DNA from: an uncultured Ruminococcus sp.
Lineage (GTDB): Bacteria; Bacillota; Clostridia; Oscillospirales; CAG-272
Length of the DNA: 10,520 bases
Assembly: GCA_902766115.1 (NCBI GenBank)
Contig: CACXCL010000273.1
Span: forward strand, 1 to 10,520
Direction: 5' to 3'
In this document: one piece after another, positions 1 through 6,167 of the stretch
Numbering within the stretch: position 1 is the stretch's first letter
Layout of the letters: each line of letters starts with the position of its first letter
Position numbers and translations under genes: made by a program
The notes under the pieces: model-generated
Database searches by the model: none
Seen by the model: only the letters and a program-made list of their open reading frames with translations
What the model was told of the DNA's origin: nothing

Positions 1-474
1 CTTGTCCGCGTCCGGAAACTTGTTCAGGTTCCCGACAGGACGGAACTCTTTCCCCTCGAACTCGGCGAAACGGTTCAGCATGGTGGCGAGCTGTTCTCTC
101 GTGATCTTGCCGGATGGACCGAAGGTCGTCTCCGTCAGACCGTTGACTATATTGTTATTTTTTGCCCATATGACGGCGTTTGAGTAGTACTTCCCTTCCT
201 TGACGTCGGTAAAATCGGCTTTGAACTCCACCTCCGGCGAGCCCGCCATGCGATAGAGGACGGTGACGACCATTCCCCGGGTCATGGTGCCCGCGGGGTC
301 GAATTTCCCGCCGCCGACGCCGTTCATGTAACCGTGATCCACCGCGTAAACGATGGATTTATAGCTCCACCTTTTTTCCTTCACGTCAGTAAAGGGCGAG
401 CCGTCGGCGTTCGTTGTGATAACGGCTCCGAAAGCCATCAAAAAGGCAATGATCAGTGACAATAATCTCTTCAT
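1..474 (-). CDS. SLH-domain secreted/cell-surface protein, C-terminus outside window
   Basis: The frame is open from an ATG at 474 to the window edge, giving 158 residues with no stop, so the C-terminus is missing. Residues 1-23 look like a signal peptide (MKR, hydrophobic LLSLIIAFLMAFGAVI, then TTNAD). Two SLH modules follow: about 28-75, beginning FTDV with a TRGMVV motif, and about 88-135, beginning FTDV with an ITREQLATML motif. A third seems to begin at FPDADK (153). SLH modules usually bind pyruvylated secondary cell-wall polymer and hold a protein on the cell surface. An AAGGAG ribosome site (484-489) lies 9 bases before the ATG, and a near-consensus promoter is just upstream. The part that would carry the specific function is not visible, so only the anchoring modules can be named. 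Confidence 0.9.
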   Translation of the reverse strand, partial: MKRLLSLIIAFLMAFGAVITTNADGSPFTDVKEKRWSYKSIVYAVDHGYMNGVGGGKFDPAGTMTRGMVVTVLYRMAGSPEVEFKADFTDVKEGKYYSNAVIWAKNNNIVNGLTETTFGPSGKITREQLATMLNRFAEFEGKEFRPVGNLNKFPDADK

Positions 475-512
475 TTTCTCAGTCTCCTTAGCAGAAACAT
501 GATTTCGCAATT

Positions 513-541
513 ATCATAACATCATGCTCCCGCTTTGTCAA
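513..541 (-). promoter_or_regulatory. Sigma-A promoter of the SLH gene
   Basis: Read on the minus strand, TTGACA (536-541) and TATGAT (513-518) are separated by exactly 17 bases. Transcription would start near 506 and give a short leader before the ATG at 474. The -35 box begins two bases after the U-tract of the ilvE terminator, so one gene ends where the next promoter begins. Confidence 0.8.
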
Positions 542-543
542 TG

Positions 544-577
544 AAAAAAACGCAAACGGCGCGCCGTTTGCGTTTTT
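544..577 (-). terminator. Intrinsic terminator downstream of ilvE
   Basis: A perfect palindrome of 10-bp arms (551-560 with 563-572) is flanked by seven A on the left and five T on the right, counted on the plus strand. On the minus strand, the direction of ilvE, this is a GC-rich hairpin followed by seven T. It could also work in the plus direction. It is the second of two hairpins after ilvE. Confidence 0.85.
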
Positions 578-617
578 ACCGATTCTCTTCTCTTTTCTCT
601 CTTCTCTCTCCACTCGA

Positions 618-636
618 AAACATCCCGAGGCGGGAT
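618..636 (-). terminator. First, weaker hairpin after the ilvE stop
   Basis: ATCCCG (622-627) pairs with CGGGAT (631-636) around a 3-base loop, and on the minus strand the stem is followed by GTTTTC. It begins 12 bases after the ilvE stop codon. The stem is short and the U-tract weak, so it may be a 3' end stabiliser rather than a true terminator. Confidence 0.45.
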
Positions 637-648
637 ATTTCCCTTCCG

Positions 649-1716
649 TCATACCTCGACTGTCCAGTTCATATCGTCAGGGATCTTACCCCACTGGATG
701 CCGGTTATGGCGTCGTAGAGCCTGTGGGAGATGGGACCAATCTCCATATTGTTGATGATCATCTTGTTGCCGTTGTCGAACAACTCGCCCACCGGGGAAA
801 TGACCGCGGCGGTGCCGGTGCCGAACGCCTCGTTGAGTCTGCCGTTTTTATGCGCGTCGATGACCTCGTCGATGGAAACATGACGCTCCTCCACGGGAAC
901 GCCCCACTTCTTCAGAAGCTGGATGCAGGAATCCCTTGTAACGCCGGGAAGAATGTTTCCGTCCTCAAGGGAAGGAGTCACAACGACGCCGTCGATGACG
1001 AAGAAAACGTTCATGGCGCCGACCTCGTCGATATACTTCCTGTGGATACCGTCGAGCCAGAGCACCTGGGCATAACCGAGCTGCTCCGCCTTCTGCTGTC
1101 CGATAAGGGACGCGGCGTAGTTCCCGCCCGCCTTGGCGCGGCCCGTACCGCCCTTGACGCAGCGTACGTAGTCTCTCTCGACGCAGATCTTTACGGGATT
1201 GATCCCCGCGGCGTAGTAGGAGCCGACCGGGCAAAGGATAATTATGAATTTATACGTATGTGACGGATGGACTCCGAGCGATTCGTCGGTGGCGATGATG
1301 AACGGACGGATATAAAGAGAAGTTCCGTCTGCGGAGGGGACCCAGTCCCTGTCGGCGTCCACAACGGCGCGGATCGCCTGGAGAGTATCCTCGGACGGGA
1401 TCCTCGGAACGCAGAGTCTGTCGCAGGTGGCGTTCATCCTCTCTATGTTCTTCATGGGTCTGAAAAGCTGGATTTTGCCGTCGGCTCTTCTGTACGCCTT
1501 CATACCTTCGAAAAGCTCCTGCGCATAGTGGAACACCATGGCGGAGGGCTCGAGAGAGATGGGGCCGTAAGGTACGATCCTCGGGTCGTGCCATCCCTTC
1601 TCGGTGGAGTAATCCATCACGAACATGTGATCCGTGAAGTGTTTGCCGAATCCGAGTTTTGAGGTATCCGGTTTTTCCTTGGGAGTTGCTGTTCTTTCGA
1701 TCCTGATATCAAGCAT
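649..1716 (-). CDS. ilvE: Branched-chain amino acid aminotransferase (type II, class IV PLP fold)
   Basis: A cytosolic PLP enzyme that swaps the amino group between glutamate and the 2-oxo acids of leucine, isoleucine and valine, the last step of their synthesis. The 355 residues match the usual length of the BCAT group II family. Visible signatures are the GRAKAGGNY segment, whose Lys195 should form the Schiff base with PLP, followed by QVLWLDG, the IDEVGAMNVFF loop (about 229-239) and ILPGVTRDS (255-263), which is typical of fold-type IV enzymes. The ATG at 1716 follows an AAAGGA site by 14 bases, slightly long. The gene stands alone, with its own sigma-A promoter and terminators, and no other ilv or leu gene is in view. 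No T-box signature is seen in its roughly 100-base leader. The family is certain; substrate preference among branched-chain amino acids is not shown by the sequence. Confidence 0.95.
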   Translation of the reverse strand: MLDIRIERTATPKEKPDTSKLGFGKHFTDHMFVMDYSTEKGWHDPRIVPYGPISLEPSAMVFHYAQELFEGMKAYRRADGKIQLFRPMKNIERMNATCDRLCVPRIPSEDTLQAIRAVVDADRDWVPSADGTSLYIRPFIIATDESLGVHPSHTYKFIIILCPVGSYYAAGINPVKICVERDYVRCVKGGTGRAKAGGNYAASLIGQQKAEQLGYAQVLWLDGIHRKYIDEVGAMNVFFVIDGVVVTPSLEDGNILPGVTRDSCIQLLKKWGVPVEERHVSIDEVIDAHKNGRLNEAFGTGTAAVISPVGELFDNGNKMIINNMEIGPISHRLYDAITGIQWGKIPDDMNWTVEV

Positions 1717-1721
1717 TTTTT

Positions 1722-1808
1722 TGTGACCGTTCCTTTCTTTCCGGAACTGTGGCCCCGGAGCAAAAACCCCGGCAATCTGCGTTGTTCGGCGCTCAATATA
1801 TGGTCACA
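1722..1808 (-). promoter_or_regulatory. ilvE leader with a long-range 7-bp inverted repeat over the start region
   Basis: In the transcript, TGTGACC (1802-1808) lies near the 5' end, and its exact complement GGTCACA (1722-1728) lies between the ribosome site and the ilvE ATG. Pairing would close the leader into a loop and cover the initiation region. A second small hairpin (TCCGG/CCGGA, 1740-1744 with 1755-1759) sits inside. It could act on translation, but the match is only 7 bp and may be chance. Confidence 0.3.
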
Positions 1809-1824
1809 GTCTGTATTTTTATAT

Positions 1825-1853
1825 ATTTTATCACTTTGACTTGTGTCTTTCAA
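1825..1853 (-). promoter_or_regulatory. Sigma-A promoter of ilvE
   Basis: On the minus strand, TTGAAA (1848-1853) and TAAAAT (1825-1830) are 17 bases apart in an AT-rich stretch. The start would be near 1818, giving a leader of about 100 bases. Confidence 0.65.
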
Positions 1854-1943
1854 TATTAATTCGCAAAAAAATCGCGGCTTTCCTGTCATGGTTTTATGTA
1901 TAAAAACAACAGAGGCGGTAAATAATCCAAACAGGAAACAAAG

Positions 1944-1987
1944 AAAGGAAAAACGTGTGAATAAAAATTCACGCGGGACTGAAAGAA
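1944..1987 (+). promoter_or_regulatory. Hairpin between the best ribosome site and the SLH start codon
   Basis: AAAGGA (1944-1949) is the only good Shine-Dalgarno sequence here, but it is 38 bases before the ATG at 1988. Between them CGTGTGAA (1954-1961) pairs with TTCACGCG (1968-1975) around a 6-base A/T loop: 8 pairs, one a G-T wobble. Directly before the ATG there is only a poor GGGACTGAAAGAA. The hairpin may bring the distant site close to the start codon, or it may hide or regulate it. Confidence 0.35.
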
Positions 1988-3247
1988 ATGAAAAGGATCG
2001 TATCAATTATCGTTATCACGCTGCTCCTCGTTACGGCGTCGTTATCCGCCGCGGCGGCAGAAAATGAATTAAGCCCCGGGATCGGGGTCATCGCCGCGAA
2101 AACAGGCATGACGAAAAGCGGGCTTAAGCACACGGAGGTGAAGTTCTCTAAAGAAGACTTCACGGCGGCTGTGGGGATCGAGCCGTCCACTGTGACATTC
2201 ACTTCCCTGCCTCCCGTGTCAGACGGAACGCTTTACCTGTCGTCTTCTCCCGTCGGGCTCGGGCAGACCGTTTCCGCTTCGAATCTCGGACTTCTGAGGT
2301 TTGACGCAGCAGAGGGCGTGAGCGTATCTTCATTCCGTTTTACCACGGACAGGACTTACTCGTTGGAATGCGTGATTAAGCTGACAGACGTCGCTAACCG
2401 GGCTCCGGCGACTTCTCCGGAGGACACCTCTGTGCCGACCGCGCTTATAAGGACACAGCGGGACGTTACCTGCGCGGGTACGCTCCCCGGTTCCGATCCG
2501 GACGGCGACAGCCTGACTTTTGAGATCACGAAATATCCGGAGCACGGGATCATGGTCCTCTCCGACAATTCCACAGGCGCTTTCCGCTATACTCCGTATG
2601 AGGGCGAAACCGGGGTCGATTCGGTGAGTTATCGCGTCTTCGATGAATACGGTAATTATTCAAGCGAGGCGGAGTTCACGATCAAAACGGAAAAGCGGGT
2701 CGTTGACGTCGATCTTACCGACATGGAGGAACACTGGGGCTATAACGCGGCGCTTTACGCGCTTGCCGACAAAAGCATGTCCGCGACCAGGATCAACGGA
2801 GAATTGTTTTTCAGCCCGGACGAGCCGGTCACAAGAGAAACCTTCCTCGTCACGGTCATGAAATCTCTTGGCGCGCCCGAAATAGGCGAAAGAAAGACGG
2901 TTTTCGAAGATGACGGCAAAATAAAACGCGAGAACACGGGTTACGTTGACGCGGCGTACAGACTCGGAGTAGTGAAAGGTACTCAGATCGACGGCAAACT
3001 CTTCTTCCGCCCTGATGAGGAGATCACGAGAGCGGAGGCCGCAGTAATCCTGAACAGGATCGTAGGAGCAAAAGGACCCGAGAAAGCGTCCGTCACAACA
3101 GACGGAACGGTTCCGGCGTGGGCTGTGCGGGACGTCTCCTCTCTTTCATACAACGGAATAATGAACGGCAAGGGAGTCACGGAGCACGTGACGCGGGCGC
3201 AGACGGCTCAGATGCTGTATAACGTCAAAAATCTGTACCTCTACTGA
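1988..3247 (+). CDS. Secreted Ig/cadherin-like protein with three C-terminal SLH modules
   Basis: A 419-residue surface protein. Residues 1-24 form a signal peptide (MKRIVS, hydrophobic core, then AAAA before E25). Residues about 60-133 contain a beta-rich segment with FTSLPPVSDGTLYL, seen in clostridial cadherin-like repeats. Residues about 138-235 are an Ig/cadherin-like domain (SDPDGDSLTFEI near 169-180, FRYTPYEG near 199, DSVSYRVFDEYGN near 211), with acidic residues placed as for calcium binding. Three SLH modules follow: about 242-292 with VTRETFLV, 305-355 with ITRAEAAVIL, and 372-411 with VTRAQTAQML. Most SLH proteins use three modules to bind the secondary cell-wall polymer. It is divergent from ilvE. 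No terminator is obvious after it, so transcripts may run into the next small gene. No catalytic domain is seen; an adhesive or structural role is inferred. Confidence 0.9.
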   Translation: MKRIVSIIVITLLLVTASLSAAAAENELSPGIGVIAAKTGMTKSGLKHTEVKFSKEDFTAAVGIEPSTVTFTSLPPVSDGTLYLSSSPVGLGQTVSASNLGLLRFDAAEGVSVSSFRFTTDRTYSLECVIKLTDVANRAPATSPEDTSVPTALIRTQRDVTCAGTLPGSDPDGDSLTFEITKYPEHGIMVLSDNSTGAFRYTPYEGETGVDSVSYRVFDEYGNYSSEAEFTIKTEKRVVDVDLTDMEEHWGYNAALYALADKSMSATRINGELFFSPDEPVTRETFLVTVMKSLGAPEIGERKTVFEDDGKIKRENTGYVDAAYRLGVVKGTQIDGKLFFRPDEEITRAEAAVILNRIVGAKGPEKASVTTDGTVPAWAVRDVSSLSYNGIMNGKGVTEHVTRAQTAQMLYNVKNLYLY

Positions 3248-3275
3248 ATAAAAAACTGACGGATTGAAAATAATA
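3246..3275 (+). promoter_or_regulatory. Sigma-G-like promoter of the 49-residue gene
   Basis: GAATA (3246-3250), 18 bases, then AATAATA (3269-3275) compares with the Bacillus forespore sigma-G pattern, G(A/C)AT(A/G) and CATNMTA about 18 bases apart; only the first base of the -10 differs. The start would fall near 3282. The stretch is AT-rich, so a chance match is possible. It overlaps the stop codon of the SLH gene. Confidence 0.3.
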
Positions 3276-3351
3276 ATAGCGTAGGGCAAAGCCGCAGAAA
3301 GCAGATTCACGCGGAAAAACAGCCGATAAAGAAAAGGACGGTTTTACGAAA

Positions 3352-3501
3352 ATGGAAAACGAAAACAGAAACCAGAACGAAAACAATTACCGGAACAACG
3401 AGCAGAACAATCAGAACAACAATCAGGATAAGAATCAGTCAAAGAACAAAAAGGCCAAGATGAAAAACGATCAGAACAATTCGAGCAGCAAGAAAGACTG
3501 A
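3352..3501 (+). CDS. Small Asn/Gln/Lys-rich hydrophilic protein, 49 residues
   Basis: The ATG at 3352 is preceded by AAGGA (3334-3338), 13 bases away, and the frame ends in TGA at 3499-3501 just before a strong terminator. The protein has 18 Asn, 6 Gln and 8 Lys in 49 residues, one Tyr, and no Cys, Trp, Leu, Ile, Val or Phe. The first half is Asn/Gln/Glu and the second half is more basic (KNKKAKMK near 31-38). It has no signal peptide and no likely fold. I do not recognise the family. In composition it recalls gamma-type small acid-soluble spore proteins, which are Asn/Gln-rich stores used at germination, but the protease site of that family (TEFASE) is absent. The sigma-G-like promoter and the neighbouring spoIVA make a spore role plausible. 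Low complexity makes homology searches weak. Confidence 0.7.
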   Translation: MENENRNQNENNYRNNEQNNQNNNQDKNQSKNKKAKMKNDQNNSSSKKD

Positions 3502-3508
3502 CAGAGAG

Positions 3509-3547
3509 AAAAAGGTCCCGTCCGGCAAAAGGACGGGACTTTTTTTT
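3509..3547. terminator. Bidirectional terminator between the small gene and spoIVA
   Basis: GTCCCGTCC (3515-3523) pairs with GGACGGGAC (3531-3539) around a 7-base loop. Eight T follow on the plus strand (3540-3547) and five T on the minus strand (the A run 3509-3513). The spoIVA stop codon (3546-3548) lies inside the plus-strand T-run, so the two convergent genes share this single structure. Confidence 0.9.
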
Positions 3548-5063
3548 ACAGGATAATGCAGACCAGGCCCTGGCTTCCCTCGTTGACCACCCTGGCGAGA
3601 GTCTCTCCGAGCTTTTCTCTTGCGTCCTCAGGCAGATTATCGAGTTTTGAATGGAGCCCCTCGTTCACCAGCTCGTAAATCGATTTGCCGAACAGGTTCG
3701 TGTCCCAGATCCCTCTCGGGTCTCCCTCGAATTCCTTCAACAGGTATTCGACAAGCTCACGGGACTGCTGTTCCGTACCCACTATCGGATTGAGCTCCGT
3801 CTCTATACCTGCGCGGATCAGATGGATGGACGGCGCCGTTGCGCGGAGCCGGAGTCCGTATCCTCCCGCATGCTTTACTATTTCCGGTTCGTCGAGAGTC
3901 AGATCCTCCTGCCCGGGCATCACGATCCCGTATCCTTTTTCGGTGACGTCGTCGATCGCCCGGGCGAACTTGTCGTACTCCCTTTTCATCTCGGCAAGGG
4001 ACCGGAGTACGCCAAGAAGATCCGCGTCGCTGCCGACCTCGATTCCCGTAGTCTCGCCGATAATGGAGTAGAACATACTCTGCGGCAAACAGATCTCGAT
4101 CTCACAGACTCCCCGCGCCATATCGGTCCCGATAAGGCGGGATGTGACGGAGCTGTCGGGTCCGGGATTATCTTTTATCCTTCCCGAGATCCCGTCCGCC
4201 GCAGCCTGACAGATCTTTGCCGAGTCCGCCGCCCTCACCCCGCTCATCCCCGCTTCGGTCACACTGTCGACCAACGCGCGCCTGAGCCAGTGATTTTCGT
4301 CGAGCACCCCCGTCCAAACAGGCAGCCTGAAAACGATCTCCTTCAAAGGAAATTCCGAAAGGACCAGCTGAAGGATCCCGTCCACATCCTCTTCGTTCAG
4401 ATCGAGGCAGTTTACCAGCGCCACGGGCGCGTCGTACTTCCTTTCCAGCTCCGCCGCCAGCGACGCCGCCCGGTCAGTTTCCGGTTCCGAGGAGTTAAGG
4501 ACAACGGCAAAGGGTTTACCGAGATCTTTGAGCTCTCCCGCGATCCTCTCTTCCGCATTTGTGTACGCATCCCGGTTGAAATCGCCGAAAGATCCGTCGG
4601 AGGTTACGAGTATGCCGATAGTCGAGTGATCCCTTATAACGCGTCTTGTGCCGTCCTCAGCCGCTTCGCTGAAAGGGACAGGTTCGTCGTGCCACGGAGT
4701 GACGACGAGACGCGTCTCCCCGTTTTCGGTCTCCCCCAGCGCGCCGGGTACAAGATAACCAACCGAGTCGATCATCCTCACACGCAGATGAGCGTTGTCG
4801 CCGACTGTCACCTCCACGGCTTCATTAGGAACGAATTTCGGTTCAGTCGTCATCACGGTTTTGCCGCCGGCGCTCTGAGGCAGCTCGTCGACCGCGCGCT
4901 GTCTGTCGTGTTCGTCCGTTATATTCGGGACAACGGCGGACTCCATGAATTTTTTGATGAAGGTCGACTTTCCCGCCCTGACCGGGCCGACCACTCCCAC
5001 GTAAATGTCACCGCCCGTTCTCTCGCCTATGTCTTTATATATTTCCCCAGAAACGTTTCTCAT
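3546..5063 (-). CDS. spoIVA: Stage IV sporulation protein A, spore coat basement ATPase
   Basis: SpoIVA coats the forespore from the mother-cell side, uses ATP to polymerise, and is recruited by SpoVM; coat and cortex assembly depend on it. From the ATG at 5063 the protein is 505 residues (Bacillus subtilis: 492). Seen here are IYKDIGERTGGDIYVGVVG at the N-terminus, a Walker A (GPVRAGKST, about 26-34), TTEPKF near 72-77, a Walker-B-like IDSVGY near 98-103, the family motifs LDEPEIV and APSIH, and the conserved hydrophobic end GLVCIIL. I choose 5063 over the longer frame starting at 5135. A strong GGAGGA site (5071-5076) lies 7 bases before 5063, homology starts there, and the predicted sigma-E -10 box (5116-5123) lies downstream of 5135, so a transcript from it would not carry that codon. 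Neighbours are the divergent Cys-rich gene and, convergently, the 49-residue gene. Confidence 0.97.
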   Translation of the reverse strand: MRNVSGEIYKDIGERTGGDIYVGVVGPVRAGKSTFIKKFMESAVVPNITDEHDRQRAVDELPQSAGGKTVMTTEPKFVPNEAVEVTVGDNAHLRVRMIDSVGYLVPGALGETENGETRLVVTPWHDEPVPFSEAAEDGTRRVIRDHSTIGILVTSDGSFGDFNRDAYTNAEERIAGELKDLGKPFAVVLNSSEPETDRAASLAAELERKYDAPVALVNCLDLNEEDVDGILQLVLSEFPLKEIVFRLPVWTGVLDENHWLRRALVDSVTEAGMSGVRAADSAKICQAAADGISGRIKDNPGPDSSVTSRLIGTDMARGVCEIEICLPQSMFYSIIGETTGIEVGSDADLLGVLRSLAEMKREYDKFARAIDDVTEKGYGIVMPGQEDLTLDEPEIVKHAGGYGLRLRATAPSIHLIRAGIETELNPIVGTEQQSRELVEYLLKEFEGDPRGIWDTNLFGKSIYELVNEGLHSKLDNLPEDAREKLGETLARVVNEGSQGLVCIIL

Positions 5064-5115
5064 GTCGTTTTCCTCCCCCCGGCGTGATTGCTGCCGGACT
5101 CGATCATTCTGTTGA

Positions 5116-5145
5116 TAATTATGCCGCTTCGCCATGGATTATGAC
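5116..5145 (-). promoter_or_regulatory. Sigma-E-type promoter of spoIVA
   Basis: On the minus strand GTCATAAT (5138-5145), 14 bases, then CATAATTA (5116-5123) closely follows the mother-cell sigma-E pattern (GTCATATT, about 14, CATACAAT). Bacillus spoIVA is known to be sigma-E dependent. The start near 5109 gives a leader of about 45 bases. Confidence 0.6.
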
Positions 5146-5174
5146 TGCGTCAATGTGTCAACGGGGTGCCGGCG

Positions 5175-5184
5175 GCATAAGATA
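5175..5184 (+). promoter_or_regulatory. Possible sigma-K or sigma-E -10 box of the Cys-rich gene
   Basis: GCATAAGATA (5175-5184) fits the late mother-cell sigma-K -10 pattern gCATAnnnTA exactly. No -35 element is found at the usual spacing; the nearest AC (5161-5162) is too close. It could be chance, and the gene may use another promoter between 5185 and 5242. Confidence 0.25.
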
Positions 5185-5242
5185 TTAAAGAGGAACGGGC
5201 ATCCTGTGTCCGTTCTTCGACGGAAACAAAGAAAGACTATGC

Positions 5243-5263
5243 TCCGCCGCGCAGCGCGGCGGA
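5243..5263 (+). promoter_or_regulatory. GC-rich hairpin touching the ribosome site of the Cys-rich gene
   Basis: TCCGCCGC (5243-5250) pairs with GCGGCGGA (5256-5263) around a GCAGC loop: 8 perfect pairs, seven of them G-C. It ends two bases before GGAGG (5266-5270). There is no U-tract, so it is not a terminator. It may stabilise the 5' end or limit ribosome access. Confidence 0.6.
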
Positions 5264-5275
5264 TTGGAGGTCAAA

Positions 5276-6127
5276 ATGACTGAAAACAGAAATACCGGTT
5301 CCCTGTGCGACCGAGGAAGGGACAGAGAAACCGTTTGTATCGACACCTATCGCGTTCTCGATTCCTGCCGCGACAAGGATTGCTTTGAGGACGTGCGCGT
5401 CTATCTGACCTGCCGGGGGCAGGAGATCATCGACAGGACCACGGCCGTCAGAGTCCGTGACGCGCGGGTCCTGTGGTCTTATATCGACATAGATAACGTG
5501 CCGTTCAACAGGGGATTCTATCAGCTTACAGTTAAGATCTACGTCAGGATCCTCTGCGAGGCTTGCCTCGGACCCGGGAACAGCGAGGATTTCGACGGAG
5601 TTGCAGTCGTCGAGAAAAAAGCCGTACTCTTCGGCAGCGAAGGGAACGTAAGTATCTTCAAGAGCGAGTATCAGAACAACAGCTTCTGCTGCGCCGGGGA
5701 AAACTGCGCCGCGGCAAGGACTTCAAATCTCCCCGTCGCGGTACTTGAAACGGTGGATCCCATCGTTCTGTCGTCCAGAGTCGTCGAGCCCCATCACCAT
5801 TGCAGATGCTGCTGCTCCCTGGACGAGATGCCGGACGTTGTATGCTCTGCGGTCAGCGGCGATCTTTCCGACGGAGACGGGAGCAACAAGCTGGTGGTCA
5901 CACTCGGGCTTTTCTCCGTTCTGCGAATCGAGAGACCTGCACAGTATCTCGTCAGCGCGTCTGAATTCTCTGTTCCGGACAAGGAGTGCGTCGCCGGAGC
6001 CGAAAACGATCCGTGCAAGCTTTTTATGAGCATGGAATTCCCGGAAAAAGAATTCTCGGTCCCGTCAAAACTTCCGGTAAGAGGAACAGGCGACAGGGAC
6101 GAAAAAAAGTGCGGATGCAACAACTGA
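5276..6127 (+). CDS. Cys-rich conserved clostridial protein, possible spore-coat-associated protein
   Basis: The start is the ATG at 5276, 5 bases after GGAGG (5266-5270); an upstream TTG in frame at 5264 has no ribosome site. The 283-residue product has 19 Cys, in clusters CEAC (94-97), FCCAGENC (137-144), HHHCRCCC (173-180) and a C-terminal CGCNN (279-283). It has no signal peptide or membrane segment. The N-terminal half has a recognisable block, DSCRDKDCFEDVRVYLT, followed by VPFNRGFYQL (75-84) and VLFGSEGNV (117-125). From memory, uncharacterised clostridial proteins share these blocks, but I can name no function. The Cys/His clusters suggest metal binding or disulfide cross-linking, common in spore coat proteins. 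It diverges from spoIVA and converges on sigF, which points to sporulation without proving it. Function is unknown. Confidence 0.9.
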   Translation: MTENRNTGSLCDRGRDRETVCIDTYRVLDSCRDKDCFEDVRVYLTCRGQEIIDRTTAVRVRDARVLWSYIDIDNVPFNRGFYQLTVKIYVRILCEACLGPGNSEDFDGVAVVEKKAVLFGSEGNVSIFKSEYQNNSFCCAGENCAAARTSNLPVAVLETVDPIVLSSRVVEPHHHCRCCCSLDEMPDVVCSAVSGDLSDGDGSNKLVVTLGLFSVLRIERPAQYLVSASEFSVPDKECVAGAENDPCKLFMSMEFPEKEFSVPSKLPVRGTGDRDEKKCGCNN

Positions 6128-6133
6128 TCCCTT

Positions 6134-6167
6134 AAAACGGACCGCGCCGCCCCGGCGCGGTCCGTTT
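6134..6167. terminator. Bidirectional terminator between the Cys-rich gene and sigF
   Basis: A perfect 15-bp stem (6135-6149 with 6153-6167) with a CCC loop. The plus strand gives only TTTC after the core and the minus strand TTTT, so the U-tracts are short, but the stem is very stable. The sigF stop codon (6168-6170) abuts the stem. Confidence 0.8.

Noticed and set aside
535..1263. 242-codon open frame on the plus strand, opposite ilvE
   Set aside because: It runs through the terminator palindrome and is the shadow of ilvE codons.
1717..1818. T-box riboswitch upstream of ilvE
   Set aside because: No T-box sequence, specifier loop or terminator/antiterminator pair is found, and the leader is too short at about 100 bases.
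3651..5087. 478-codon open frame on the plus strand, opposite spoIVA
   Set aside because: It is antisense to a clear spoIVA gene, its product has no recognisable domain and is rich in Arg, Pro and His as expected from reversed GC-rich codons, and no ribosome site precedes it.
5264..5275. TTG start adding four residues to the Cys-rich protein
   Set aside because: The TTG overlaps the ribosome site itself; the ATG at 5276 is correctly spaced from it.
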